Assembly (NCBI GenBank): GCA_041940305.1
Contig: JBGTSJ010000005.1
Span: 186,001-250,000 of the forward strand
Direction: 5' to 3'
Source of the DNA: JBGTSJ01 sp041940305
Lineage (GTDB): Bacteria > Planctomycetota > Planctomycetia > Planctomycetales > Planctomycetaceae
DNA length: 64,000 nucleotides
In this document: one piece after another, positions 42,845 to 53,399 of the stretch
How the letters are laid out: the number at the start of each line of letters is the position of its first letter
Position numbering within the stretch: position 1 is the stretch's first letter
Translations under genes and position numbers: made by a program
Notes under the pieces: generated by a model
Told to the model about the DNA's origin: nothing
The model's database searches: none
The model's input: only the letters and a program-made list of their open reading frames with translations

Positions 42845-43132
42845 TCAGTACCCTGCCAATGAGGTCCGCACCACCCGCATCGACGACATCTGTCGGTGGG
42901 CTCGACGCTGACCGCGCCGCCGTCGCCGCTCCGAGTCCGTCCACTCCTTCTGAATCTCCAGGCAGGACCGGCGGATCTCGTCCTGCGACGGCATGTACTC
43001 ATTCAGGAACGGTTTGGGCACTTCTTCATATTCGGTGTCGCGGCTGTCTCGCTCGTTGGAGACATGGTCCCGCGTGCCGTGAGCGTGCTTTTGTGACGCG
43101 TGCCATTCCTTCAGTTCCCAGAGGTCGTACAT
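42845..43132 (-). CDS. Small charged hypothetical protein
   Basis: A 95-residue soluble protein. MYDLWELKEWHASQ at the start is followed by an acidic/His-rich stretch, then MPSQDEIRRSCLEIQKEW (about residue 47) and a poly-Arg tract (SERRRRRGQRR). The DEIRR-x-C-x-EIQ-x-xW helix with a following 'S-x-x-ERRRR' resembles short planctomycete proteins of unknown function. AGGAA precedes the start, and a strong terminator follows. Confidence 0.6.
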   Translation of the reverse strand: MYDLWELKEWHASQKHAHGTRDHVSNERDSRDTEYEEVPKPFLNEYMPSQDEIRRSCLEIQKEWTDSERRRRRGQRRAHRQMSSMRVVRTSLAGY

Positions 43133-43665
43133 GCTCAGATTCCTTCACAGCTGGGGCGTCCCGGATTGTCCGGCGGCGACGGCGGCCGCCTCGACCGAAC
43201 CTGAAAGCAAAGGGCGTGCCTCTCGCGTAATCTCCCCCCGCCCCACGTCGCCTCCGGTCTTAAAACCATCACCAGACGGGACGGATCACGACCTTCCCAT
43301 TTGCCCTCGGCCCTCGTTTCACGTCAGAGATTTCGGCGGAGTGGGGGAGATCCGAGCCCGAGGATTGGCGCGCCGCCGATCACCCTGTTCGCCAAGCGTG
43401 CGGCCGACCTTCCCAATGTCGCAGGCACGGTCCCCTGTGCCGCCCGCTGGACTGTCTGCAAAACTCGGCGAACTCCGGGACCACCCTCGCCCCCCCCCAC
43501 AAAAACCTGCTCCGTCAACCCGCAGGCAGCATCTCCCCGCCATCGGTTGCAAATGGTTTCGCGGAAGTAAAGATGAGCGGGAGTAGGCGGACTGATCGAA
43601 TCAGCGACCCGAGCAAGGGACGCAGCCCCTGCCGCCCCAACGCTGACGACCAAGGCCATCGGACA
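43133..43665 (+). other. Long intergenic region upstream of sucA
   Basis: 533 nt between divergent starts. It holds a diverged copy of the dispersed repeat (about 43388-43475) and a run of nine C at 43490-43498. Several frames are open but none shows coding character. Promoters for both flanking genes should lie here; none is obvious by eye. Confidence 0.45.
43388..43475 (+). repeat. Dispersed planctomycete repeat, diverged copy
   Basis: Contains CTTCCCAATGTCGCAGGCAC and GTGCCGCCCGCTGGA, aligning with the better copies at 46502 and 63395. Less well conserved than those two. Confidence 0.5.
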
Positions 43666-46488
43666 ATGCCCGCTCAGAGCAACGGCAACGGAGACCACCC
43701 CCTCGACAGCCAGAGCCTCGAATTCGTCGAAGCCCTGTACGAGCAGTTCGCGCGAGACCCTGCCTCAGTCAGCGACGACTGGCGGCGCATTTTCGCCGAC
43801 ATGCAGCCTCCCGGTTCCCCTGGGACATCTGTCCGCCGCGGCCCCTCCTTTCGCACCCGCAGCCTCTTCAATCCTGGGCGCTCGGGAGAAATCCCGCTCT
43901 CCGCCAGTGAACGAGCGCTCACGGAAGTCCTGCAGGAGCGGGTCGACCAGCTGGTCCGCAACTTTCGCGTCCGCGGCCATCGCGCCGCACAGATCGATCC
44001 GCTGCACCAGCCGCTCCCCCATCCTCCGGAGCTCGACCCCGCTCATTATGGCTTCAGCGAAGCAGACCTTGACCGCACCTTCTCCAAGGCGGACGGCGAC
44101 CGCCCGCGGCTCCGCACACTGCGCGACATCCTCACACACCTCCGCAATACCTACTGCCGGTCAATCGGCGTGCAGTTCATGCACATCGACGACCTCGCCG
44201 TCCGCCAGTGGCTGCAGGAGCGGATGGAGCGGACTGAGAACCGCATCACACTCGGCAGACAGCAGCAGTTGCGGATCCTCGAACGCCTCACCGACGCCGT
44301 CGTGTTTGAGGAGTTCATCCAGACGAAGTACCTCGGCGCCAAAAGTTACTCGCTCGAAGGGGGAGAAAGCCTCATCCCGCTGCTGGACCTCGCCATCGAG
44401 AAATCGGCGGCGCAGGGGGTCGAGGAGATCGTCGTCGCCATGGCCCACCGCGGCCGCCTCAACGTCCTCTCCAACATCATCGGCAAGCGCCCCAGCCAGA
44501 TCTTCCGCGAGTTTGAGGACGTCGACCCCGAACGGCATCTCGGCGTCGGCGACGTGAAGTACCACCTCGGCTTCAGCCACGACTACATCACCCTCGCCGG
44601 CAGTCGCGTGCACTTGTCGCTCTGCTTTAATCCCAGCCACCTGGAGTACGTCAACCCGGTCGCTCTCGGCCGGATGCGCGCCAAGCAGGACCGCTTCGGC
44701 GATGTCGAACGCCGCCGTGGCATGGCGCTCCTCATCCACGGTGATGCGGCGTTCTGCGGCGAGGGGGTCATCCAGGAGACCCTCAACCTCAGCGAACTCC
44801 CCGGCTACTCCACCGGCGGGTCGCTGCACGTGATCGTCAACAACCAGCTGGGATTCACCACCCTGCAGGACCAGGGATCCTCCAGCACCTACGTCACCGA
44901 CGTCGCCCGGTTGCTGCAATCGCCGATTTTCCACGTCAACGGCGAGAACCCGGAAGCCGTCGCCCAGGTGGTGGATCTCGCTCTGGAGTTCCGGCGCCAG
45001 TTCCAGCGCGACGTGTTCATCGACATGTACTGCTACCGCCGCCGCGGCCACAACGAAGGGGACGAGCCCACCTTCACCCAGCCGGTGATGTACCGCAAGA
45101 TTGAGCAGTTGCCCCCCGTCCGGCAAAGCTATCGCGACTCGCTGCTGGAACTCGGCGAGGTCACGATGGAGGAAGCCGAAGCCATTGCGGCCTGGCGGCG
45201 GAACCATCTCGAACAGGAACTGGAGACAGCCCGAGCCGACGAGTTCGCACACCCCGACCTGACGCCCGGCGGCGTCTGGAAGGGATACTTTGGAGGTCCG
45301 GTCGCCCAGGCCGACACGGTTGAAACCGGGGTTCCGAAAGAGCAGCTCGCCCAGCTGCTGCTGGCCCAGACGCGCGTACCGTCCGACTTCCGGATGCACC
45401 CCAAGCTCAAGCGGGCCATCGCCCGCCGCGAAGAGATGGCGGCCGGCGCCGCGCCCCTCGACTGGGCCACCGCCGAATCGCTCGCGTTTGCGTCGCTGGC
45501 CGTGCAGGGCCGCCGCATCCGTCTCAGCGGGCAGGATGTGGAACGCGGCACCTTCAGCCAGCGGCACTGCGTCCTGCACGACTACGAGGACGGACACACC
45601 TTCGTTCCGCTACAGCATCTCTCCGAGGGGCAGGCCCCGGTCGAGATCGTCAATAGCCCCCTCTCCGAAGCCGGCGTGCTCGGATTCGACTACGGCTACA
45701 GCCTCGACTGGCCCGATGGACTCATCCTCTGGGAGGCCCAGTTCGGCGACTTCGCCAACGCCGCCCAGGTCGTGTTCGACCAGTTCATCATGAGCGCCGA
45801 GGACAAGTGGCGCCGCCTCAGCGGCCTGGTTATGCTGCTCCCCCACGGCTTTGAAGGGCAGGGCCCCGAGCATTCCAGCGCCCGCGTCGAGCGGTTTCTC
45901 ACGCTCGCAGCCGAAGACAACGTCCAGATCATCTGGCCCACGACCCCCGCGCAGTATTTCCACTGTCTCCGGCTGCAGGCCCTCCGCCGCTGGCGGAAGC
46001 CAATGATCGTCTTCACCCCCAAAAGCCTGCTGCGCCACAAGTCCTGCGTCTCCTCGCTCGATGAACTCGCGTCCGGTCATTTCCGGGCGGTTCTGCCGGA
46101 CGAGACGATCAAGGATCCGAAAGCCGCCACCCGCGTCCTCCTGTGCAGCGGCAAAATCTACTACGACCTCCTGGAAAAGCGCGAGTCCCTCCAGCGGACC
46201 GACGTCGCCATCGTCCGGCTGGAGCAACTCTACCCCTTCCCCACGGAAGAACTGCGGACGGCGCTGCAGTCCTATAAAGAGGGCACTCCCTGTTTCTGGG
46301 TGCAGGAGGAGCCGGAGAATATGGGCGCGTCCCGCTACATGCGCATCAGGCTCGATGCCCACGTCTTCGGCCGGCTCCCCTTCGGCAGCATCAGCCGTCC
46401 CGAATCCGCCAGTCCCGCCACCGGCTCCAAGTCCACCCACGAAGCCGAGCAGGAAGCCGTCCTCAACGCCGCCTTCGCCGACGATTAG
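43666..46488 (+). CDS. sucA: 2-oxoglutarate dehydrogenase E1 component
   Basis: A 940-residue thiamine-diphosphate enzyme that decarboxylates 2-oxoglutarate and succinylates the E2 lipoyl group (TCA cycle). The N-terminal E1 segment SLEFVEALYEQFARDPASVS is present. The active-site regions are clear: AMAHRGRLNVLSNIIGKRP; the TPP motif from GDAAFCGEGVIQETLNLSEL to VIVNNQLGFTT; DMYCYRRRGHNEGDEPTFTQP; PHGFEGQGPEHSSARVERFL; and HKSCVSSLDEL. Length is normal. The start MPAQSNGNGD is chosen over an upstream in-frame ATG. sucB follows 264 nt downstream on the same strand. Confidence 0.96.
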   Translation: MPAQSNGNGDHPLDSQSLEFVEALYEQFARDPASVSDDWRRIFADMQPPGSPGTSVRRGPSFRTRSLFNPGRSGEIPLSASERALTEVLQERVDQLVRNFRVRGHRAAQIDPLHQPLPHPPELDPAHYGFSEADLDRTFSKADGDRPRLRTLRDILTHLRNTYCRSIGVQFMHIDDLAVRQWLQERMERTENRITLGRQQQLRILERLTDAVVFEEFIQTKYLGAKSYSLEGGESLIPLLDLAIEKSAAQGVEEIVVAMAHRGRLNVLSNIIGKRPSQIFREFEDVDPERHLGVGDVKYHLGFSHDYITLAGSRVHLSLCFNPSHLEYVNPVALGRMRAKQDRFGDVERRRGMALLIHGDAAFCGEGVIQETLNLSELPGYSTGGSLHVIVNNQLGFTTLQDQGSSSTYVTDVARLLQSPIFHVNGENPEAVAQVVDLALEFRRQFQRDVFIDMYCYRRRGHNEGDEPTFTQPVMYRKIEQLPPVRQSYRDSLLELGEVTMEEAEAIAAWRRNHLEQELETARADEFAHPDLTPGGVWKGYFGGPVAQADTVETGVPKEQLAQLLLAQTRVPSDFRMHPKLKRAIARREEMAAGAAPLDWATAESLAFASLAVQGRRIRLSGQDVERGTFSQRHCVLHDYEDGHTFVPLQHLSEGQAPVEIVNSPLSEAGVLGFDYGYSLDWPDGLILWEAQFGDFANAAQVVFDQFIMSAEDKWRRLSGLVMLLPHGFEGQGPEHSSARVERFLTLAAEDNVQIIWPTTPAQYFHCLRLQALRRWRKPMIVFTPKSLLRHKSCVSSLDELASGHFRAVLPDETIKDPKAATRVLLCSGKIYYDLLEKRESLQRTDVAIVRLEQLYPFPTEELRTALQSYKEGTPCFWVQEEPENMGASRYMRIRLDAHVFGRLPFGSISRPESASPATGSKSTHEAEQEAVLNAAFADD

Positions 46489-46501
46489 GCCGCGTGCGGA
46501 G

Positions 46502-46638
46502 TGCAGTACTGCGGGCTGTCCGCGAAGCGAACTGCCCAAAGTAGCAGGCACACTCCGTGTTCCGTCCGCTGGATTCGCGACAACTCTCAGCCCTCGCCGG
46601 GCCACATCGTGCGAACTCCAGAAACCCGCTTCTGCACC
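46502..46638 (+). repeat. Dispersed planctomycete repeat, copy 1
   Basis: About 137 nt between sucA and sucB that align along their whole length with 63395-63533. Shared blocks are TGTCCGCGAAGCG, CAAAGTAGCAGGCACACTCC and GAAACCCGCT. The inner hairpin GGCACAC/GTGTGCC of the other copy has one mismatch here (GTGTTCC). Confidence 0.8.
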
Positions 46639-46752
46639 ACGCGTGCGCAATTCGGCGGCGCTCAGTTCCAAATCCCCCTGCGTGGATTAGGATGCGGATG
46701 ATTGAACGGACCCTGCATCAAGCAACGGCATCACGGTCGGGAGCAGTCTGGA

Positions 46753-48000
46753 ATGGCGATTGAAGTCAAAGTCCCCGAAGTCGGTGAGTCCATCACCGAG
46801 GTCTACATCGGGACGTGGCACAAGTCCGAAGGGGACGAGGTCGCCGTCGATGAGAACCTGGTCGAGATCGAAAGCGAAAAGGCGACCTTCGACGTCCCCG
46901 CCGCTTCCGCCGGAGTGCTGACGAAGATTCTCAAGCAGCCCGGCGAAACCGCCGCCGTCGGAGAAGTCATCGCCGAGATCGACGAAGCCGCCGCGAAGGG
47001 GGACGGCAAAGCGGGCTCCGGCAAAAAGTCCAAACCGGCCGCAGCCAAAGCCGCAGCAGGGAAATCCCCCTCCGACAAAGCGGAGAAGACAGCCGCCAAA
47101 TCCGAAGCGGCCGTCATGCCGGGCGCCCGCCGCATGCTGGCCGAAAACGACCTCTCACCCGGCGACGTCGAAGGCACCGGCAAAGGGGGCCGCATCCTCA
47201 AAGAGGACGTCTCCCGCGCCCTCACCGCGCGCGACACGAGCGGCGGCGTTCAACCCCGCCGGCCCGATGAACCAAAGACCGGCGAACTGCAACTGGCCGA
47301 CCGCAACGAGGAAGCGGTCCCCATGAGCCCCATTCGCCAGCAGATCGCCCGGAGGCTGGTCGAAGCCCAGCACTCCGCCGCGCTGCTGACGACCTTCAAC
47401 GAAGTCGACATGTCCGCCGTCATGGCGCTCCGCGAGCAGCACAAGGAGGCGTTCCAGAAGAAGTACGACGTGAAGCTCGGCTTCATGTCGTTCTTCGTCA
47501 AGGCGACCGTCGACGCCCTCAAGCAGTTCCCGCAGGTCAACGCCGAGGTCCGCGACCGGCACATCGTCTACCACAACTACTACGACATCGGCGTGGCGAT
47601 CGGCAGCGGCCGCGGCCTCGTCGTCCCGATCCTCCGCAGCGCTGAACGGATGAGCTTCGCCGAGATCGAGCTCGCCATCAACGACTTCGCCCGCCGCGCC
47701 GAAGCAAACGAACTCAAGCTGGACGAACTCCGCGGCGGTACGTTCACGATCAGCAACGGCGGCGTCTACGGCTCGCTGCTCTCCACGCCCATCGTCAACC
47801 CCCCCCAGAGCGGCGTGCTGGGCATGCACACCATCCAGGAGCGCCCGGTCGTCCGCAGCGGCGCCATCGTCGCCCGCCCCATGATGTACCTCGCCCTCAC
47901 CTACGACCATCGCGTCGTCGACGGCCGCGAAGCCGTCACTTTCCTCCGCCGCATCAAGGAGGCCATCGAAGACCCCGCCCGCATGCTCATCGAAGTCTGA
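46753..48000 (+). CDS. sucB: Dihydrolipoamide succinyltransferase (E2 of 2-oxoglutarate dehydrogenase)
   Basis: A 415-residue protein that carries the lipoyl arm and transfers succinyl to CoA. The lipoyl domain spans residues 1-80 with lipoyl Lys43 (EIESEKATFDVPA). An Ala/Lys-rich linker follows, then the E1/E3-binding domain (MPGARRMLAENDLSPGDVEG, then TGKGGRILKEDV). The catalytic domain ends with YDHRVVDGREAVTFLRRI (His386, Asp390). The start MAIEVKVPEVGES is the family start. No lpd gene follows in the window. Confidence 0.96.
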   Translation: MAIEVKVPEVGESITEVYIGTWHKSEGDEVAVDENLVEIESEKATFDVPAASAGVLTKILKQPGETAAVGEVIAEIDEAAAKGDGKAGSGKKSKPAAAKAAAGKSPSDKAEKTAAKSEAAVMPGARRMLAENDLSPGDVEGTGKGGRILKEDVSRALTARDTSGGVQPRRPDEPKTGELQLADRNEEAVPMSPIRQQIARRLVEAQHSAALLTTFNEVDMSAVMALREQHKEAFQKKYDVKLGFMSFFVKATVDALKQFPQVNAEVRDRHIVYHNYYDIGVAIGSGRGLVVPILRSAERMSFAEIELAINDFARRAEANELKLDELRGGTFTISNGGVYGSLLSTPIVNPPQSGVLGMHTIQERPVVRSGAIVARPMMYLALTYDHRVVDGREAVTFLRRIKEAIEDPARMLIEV

Positions 48001-48170
48001 CGCCGGACGTCCGCCGCACGACACGTGTGCGCCGCCGTTGTCATTCACTGAGTTCCCACCTGCGATCGCGCCGCACGACCCGCTTTGGGTCGGCGCGCCG
48101 ACCGGCTATGCTGATTGCACCACGGTCGCCTGATGCCTGTGCCGCTGCGAACCTCATGAGGAACATCGTG

Positions 48171-49616
48171 ATGAAGTGGACCACCGGATGCTGCCTGATC
48201 TTGGGACTCGCCTTCGCCGCACACAGCCCGCTCTCCGCCGCTGAGAAGCAGTTGCGGGCCGGCGCCTACGCGGCCGACATCACGCCCGACGTGTTCCCGG
48301 TTTCCTCCAATGGAGGCATGTCGGACCGGCAGGTGACTGCTGCGCATGATCCGCTGCACGCCCGCTGCCTCGTCCTCGACAACGGCGAGACGTCCCTCGC
48401 CATCGTGGTCTGCGACAACTGCATGATCCCCCGCGAGATCTTCGACGCCGCGAAACAACGGGCGTCCGAGGCAACCGGCATCCCGGCCGAGCACATGCTC
48501 ATGTCCGCCACCCACACGCATACCGGCGTGACGGTGACGGGCGTCTTCCAGAGCGATCCGGCGGAACCGGAACTCGCCTACATCGAGTTCCTCAAGCAGC
48601 GGATCGCCGACGGAGTCATCCAGGCCCATCAGCAACTCGAGCCCGCCCGCATTGGCTGGGCTGTCGGCGAAGACCCCACGCAGGTCTTCAATCGCCGCTG
48701 GTTCACCAATGCCGGCGTCGTCAGCGAAGATCCGTTCGGCCGCACGACCGACACCGTCCGCATGAATCCCGGCTACGACCGCTCGATCACCAGCAGTCCC
48801 TCCGGCCCTGTCGACCCGGAAGTCTGCATCCTGTCGGTGCAGTCGCAGGATGGACGCCCCATCGCACTGCTCGCCAATTACTCGCTGCATTACGTCGGCG
48901 GCGTCCCTGGCGTCACGCTCTCCGCCGATTACTTCGGCGAGTTCGCCGCGCGGATCGCGCAGCGCATCGGCGCCACTGATGTCGATCCGCCGTTCGTCGG
49001 CATCATGTCCAACGGCACCAGCGGCAACATCAATAACATCGACTACAGCGCGGCGTCCGGAACTCCGGCCGAACCGTTCGAACGCATTCGCGTCGTCGCC
49101 GCGAGCGTCGCCGACGCGGCCATGCGCGCCTACGAAACGATCGAATATCAGGATTGGGTCCCTTTCGACGTCGCGGTGCGGGAAGTGGAACTCGGAGTCC
49201 GCCTCCCCGGCGACGAAGACCTGGCGGCCGCAAAAGCCATGCTCGAAGAAGCCGGCCCGGGTCCCTACTCCGACCGCAAACTGATCTATGCCCGCGAAAC
49301 CGTCCTGCTGGCGGAGTACCCGGCGCAAGTCAAAGCGTTGCTGCAGGCCATCCGCATCGGCGAACTGGGAATCGTCAGCAGCCCGTGCGAAACGTTCGTC
49401 GAGACCGGCCTGGCAATCAAGGAGCACAGCCCGCTGCAGCCGACCTTCTGCATCGAACTGGCCAACGGTTACAACGGCTACCTGCCCACGCCCGAACACC
49501 ACGAATTGGGCGGCTACGAAACCTGGCGCGCCCGCTCCAGCTATCTCGACGCCGACGCCGAACCCGTCATCCGCAGCACGCTGCTGGAACTGCTGGGCGA
49601 GGTCGCGGATCAATAG
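48171..49616 (+). CDS. Exported neutral/alkaline ceramidase-like protein
   Basis: A 481-residue protein with a signal peptide (MKWTTGCCLILGLAFAAHSPLSA). RAGAYAADITPDVFPVSSNGGM, LVLDNGETSLAIVVCDNCMIP and MLMSATHTHTGVTVTG match the N-terminal catalytic region of neutral/non-lysosomal ceramidase-type amidohydrolases; the HTHTG cluster is a metal-site candidate. Relatives in planctomycetes are usually annotated as 'hypothetical' or 'ceramidase N-terminal', and the true substrate is open. The start at 48171 is supported by GAGGA 8 nt upstream; ATG 48156 is possible. Confidence 0.8.
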   Translation: MKWTTGCCLILGLAFAAHSPLSAAEKQLRAGAYAADITPDVFPVSSNGGMSDRQVTAAHDPLHARCLVLDNGETSLAIVVCDNCMIPREIFDAAKQRASEATGIPAEHMLMSATHTHTGVTVTGVFQSDPAEPELAYIEFLKQRIADGVIQAHQQLEPARIGWAVGEDPTQVFNRRWFTNAGVVSEDPFGRTTDTVRMNPGYDRSITSSPSGPVDPEVCILSVQSQDGRPIALLANYSLHYVGGVPGVTLSADYFGEFAARIAQRIGATDVDPPFVGIMSNGTSGNINNIDYSAASGTPAEPFERIRVVAASVADAAMRAYETIEYQDWVPFDVAVREVELGVRLPGDEDLAAAKAMLEEAGPGPYSDRKLIYARETVLLAEYPAQVKALLQAIRIGELGIVSSPCETFVETGLAIKEHSPLQPTFCIELANGYNGYLPTPEHHELGGYETWRARSSYLDADAEPVIRSTLLELLGEVADQ

Positions 49617-49688
49617 GGCAGGGGATCGAACGCCGTCTGACCGCCAAGTCGCAGCAGACGTGTCGCACAGGAGGAAGGATTCGAACGG

Positions 49689-50927
<1,239 letters not shown>

Positions 50928-51014
50928 AAGCCGCGCTCAGGAGGCCGGATCGCAAGTCATCCGCGTCAAGCCGTCCCATCCGCGTCATCCGCGGCCCCTT
51001 TCCACGAGGCACCC

Positions 51015-51419
51015 ATGACCGAAAAGATCACCCGATCGGACGCCGAGTGGCGGGAGCAGCTCACTCCCGAGCAGTTCCGAGTCTGCCGGCAGAAAGGGAC
51101 CGAGCGCGCCTTCACCGGCAGGTACCACGACTGCCACGAATCGGGCGTCTATCACTGCGTCGCCTGCGGCGAGCCTCTCTTCGATTCTGAAGCCAAGTTC
51201 GACTCCGGCACCGGCTGGCCCAGCTTCTTCCAGCCGGTCGGCGAGGAGCACGTCGAAACCGAAACGGACCGCACCTTCTTCATGAAGCGTACCGAAGTGC
51301 ACTGCAAACGCTGCGGCTCGCATCTCGGCCATGTCTTCGACGACGGCCCCCGCCCCACCGGCCTCCGCTACTGCATCAACTCCGCCGCCCTCGACCTGCA
51401 GCCCAGGCCGGAACAGTAG
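51015..51419 (+). CDS. msrB: Peptide-methionine (R)-S-oxide reductase
   Basis: A 134-residue MsrB that repairs methionine-R-sulfoxide in proteins. The zinc ligands are Cys48 and Cys51 (CVAC), Cys97 and Cys100 (CKRC). The catalytic Cys120 is in RYCINSAAL, and SGTGWPSFFQP, GSHLGHVFDDGP are conserved. It is in the cytoplasm (no signal). GAGG lies before the start, 87 nt after glgC. Confidence 0.97.
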   Translation: MTEKITRSDAEWREQLTPEQFRVCRQKGTERAFTGRYHDCHESGVYHCVACGEPLFDSEAKFDSGTGWPSFFQPVGEEHVETETDRTFFMKRTEVHCKRCGSHLGHVFDDGPRPTGLRYCINSAALDLQPRPEQ

Positions 51420-51442
51420 CCCGCAGCGCTGCGATACATCCG

Positions 51443-52555
51443 TCACGCGAAAGAATCGGCGCTTTCCAGCGGCGTTTTCGAGCGTTCCCCCGCGACTTCC
51501 CGCACATACCGCGGCACGGCATACCCCGGCAGCCGCATCCGCAGCTCTTCAATCATCGCAAGTCCGCGATCGATGCCCGTCTCGAAATGCTGGGCCCCCC
51601 GGACCCGATCCAGTTGATGCAGATAGTACGGCAGCACGCCGACATCGATCAGCCGCTCGCACAATTCCGCCAGCACATCGGCATCGTCATTCACGCCCCG
51701 CAGCAGCACGGCCTGGTTGAGCGTTGTGACGCCCGACTGCACGAGCGCCGCGAGAGCGTCGCAACAGTCTCCGACGATCTCCGCCGGATGGTTCGCGTGC
51801 ACCACCATAATCGGTGTCAGCCGCGTCCCCCGCAGGACGTCCAGAAGGTCGGGCGTCACGCGGTCCGGCAGCACGATAGGCAACCGCGAGTGCACACGCA
51901 GGCGACGCACATGCGGTATCGCAGCAATGCGTTCGATGATCGCCGCCAGCCGCGCGTCGGTCAGCATCAGCGGGTCCCCCCCGCTGAGGATGATCTCGTG
52001 TAGGGATGGGTCCGCCTCGATCGCCTGCAACGCCGGCGTCCAGTCGTCCATGCGCCGTGGTTCGTCCTGATAAGGATATTCCCGCCGGAAGCAATACCGG
52101 CAGTGGACCGCACAGGAACCGGTCGCGATCAGCAATGCGCGCCCCGCATACTTGTGCAGCAGCCCCGGGGCCGCCTTCGACGCCGCGTCCCCGACCGGGT
52201 CGGCAACGAATCCTGGCTCATCCTGCAGTTCGTCGCCCGCCGGAAGCACCTGTCGCAGTAGCGGGTCGTCAGGATCGCCCGGCCGCATCCTTTGCAGGTA
52301 GCTTTCCGGGACGAGCAGTGGAAATCGCTCCGCGGCCGCCCGCGCGGGAGCTCGCAACGCGTCATCCAGCCCCAGCCGGCTGATCAATTCGTCCGGATCA
52401 CGGATTGCGCAGGCCAGCGACCGGTGCCAGTCGCCCCTGATGCAGACTTCGAGGTCCGCTCGTTCACAGTCTTTCACCCGTGAATCGGCTCGAACGAACT
52501 GGGAAGTCCTTTGCACTGTTGCCTCATTCGAGGACGTTTCCACCCGTTCAGTCAT
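51443..52555 (-). CDS. epmB: EF-P beta-lysylation enzyme EpmB (radical SAM lysine 2,3-aminomutase-type)
   Basis: A 370-residue radical SAM protein. The cluster motif C148-AVH-C152-RY-C155 binds the 4Fe-4S/SAM, and ILSGGDPLMLTDARL follows. LRVHSRLPIVLPDRVTP and MRLPGYAVPRYVRE are shared with the lysine 2,3-aminomutase family. The family supplies (R)-beta-lysine for EF-P in bacteria that use EpmA. It is divergent from efp (starts 127 nt apart), which supports the assignment. No epmA is in the window. Shorter than clostridial aminomutases, as expected for EpmB. Confidence 0.93.
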   Translation of the reverse strand: MTERVETSSNEATVQRTSQFVRADSRVKDCERADLEVCIRGDWHRSLACAIRDPDELISRLGLDDALRAPARAAAERFPLLVPESYLQRMRPGDPDDPLLRQVLPAGDELQDEPGFVADPVGDAASKAAPGLLHKYAGRALLIATGSCAVHCRYCFRREYPYQDEPRRMDDWTPALQAIEADPSLHEIILSGGDPLMLTDARLAAIIERIAAIPHVRRLRVHSRLPIVLPDRVTPDLLDVLRGTRLTPIMVVHANHPAEIVGDCCDALAALVQSGVTTLNQAVLLRGVNDDADVLAELCERLIDVGVLPYYLHQLDRVRGAQHFETGIDRGLAMIEELRMRLPGYAVPRYVREVAGERSKTPLESADSFA

Positions 52556-52682
52556 CTGCTATTCTTCCGGCGGCAAACCCCGGCGCCGGGCGATCGGTTT
52601 GCGCCCCCAGGCCGCCGTTGACGGATCACGGACATCTGATCACCGACCACCGACTTGTAACGATTCACGCGAGAAAACACCA

Positions 52683-53249
52683 ATGGCCGTGTATAACGCC
52701 GGAGACTTCCGGAAGGGCATCAAAGTCATCGTCGAGAACCAGCCGTTCGAGATGATCCACTGCGACTTCGTCAAGCCGGGCAAGGGGCAGGCCCTGTACA
52801 AAACCAAGCTCCGCAACATGCTCACCGGCACCCTGCTCGACATCACCTACCGCAGCGGCGACAGCCTGGAGCAGGCCGATGTCCGTACGACGGACGGCAT
52901 GTACTCGTACTACGACGGCTCGAACTATGTCTTCATGGACAACGAGAGCTTCGAGCAGGTCTCGCTGGCGGCGGACGTCTGCGGCGACCAGATGAAGTAC
53001 ATCAAGGACGGCACCCCCTGCCAGCTCATGTACTGGAACGATCAGCTGATCGCCGTCGATCCACCGCAGCACGTGGTCCTCGAAATCACCTTCACCGAGC
53101 CCGCCGCCCGCGGCAACACGGCCACCAACGTCACCAAGCCCGCCACCGTCGAGACCGGCGGCGAAATCCGCGTCCCGGCCTTCATCACCACCGGCGAGAA
53201 GGTCAAGATTAACGCGGAGACCGGCGAGTACCTCGGGCGGGCCTCTTGA
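52683..53249 (+). CDS. efp: Elongation factor P
   Basis: A 188-residue three-domain translation factor that rescues ribosomes stalled at proline runs. The modification loop is KPGKGQALYKTK with Lys34, the residue beta-lysylated in EpmAB-using bacteria; the flanking Pro32-Gly33 and Gly35-Gln36 are kept. Domains II/III contain SYYDGSNYVFMDNESFEQ and PAFITTGEKVKINAETGEYLGR. The start MAVYNAGDFRKG is the family start. A heptamer repeat array begins right after its stop codon. Confidence 0.97.
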   Translation: MAVYNAGDFRKGIKVIVENQPFEMIHCDFVKPGKGQALYKTKLRNMLTGTLLDITYRSGDSLEQADVRTTDGMYSYYDGSNYVFMDNESFEQVSLAADVCGDQMKYIKDGTPCQLMYWNDQLIAVDPPQHVVLEITFTEPAARGNTATNVTKPATVETGGEIRVPAFITTGEKVKINAETGEYLGRAS

Positions 53250-53344
53250 CAGAAGTTGACAGTTGACAGTTATCAGTTGACAGCGGGAGTTTCTTGAAAC
53301 TGACAACTGACAACTGACAACTGACAACTGACAACTGACAACTG
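53247..53344 (+). repeat. Heptanucleotide repeat array (AACTGAC)n with inverted arm
   Basis: The right part (53298-53344) is 6.7 perfect units of AACTGAC. The left part (53247-53283) has several TTGACAG units (the inverse, AACTGTC), so the two arms pair imperfectly around TTTCTTGAAAC. The array fills the efp-fabI gap. Confidence 0.9.
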
Positions 53345-53399
53345 TAAACTCGCCGGCAACGGTGCACGTTCTGACCACACTAAGTCGCCAATTGCTCTC

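Noticed and set aside
53247..53344. Heptamer array considered as a CRISPR array or origin-like iterons
   Set aside because: The repeat unit is 7 nt with no spacers and there are no cas genes. There is no dnaA box cluster or replication gene nearby.
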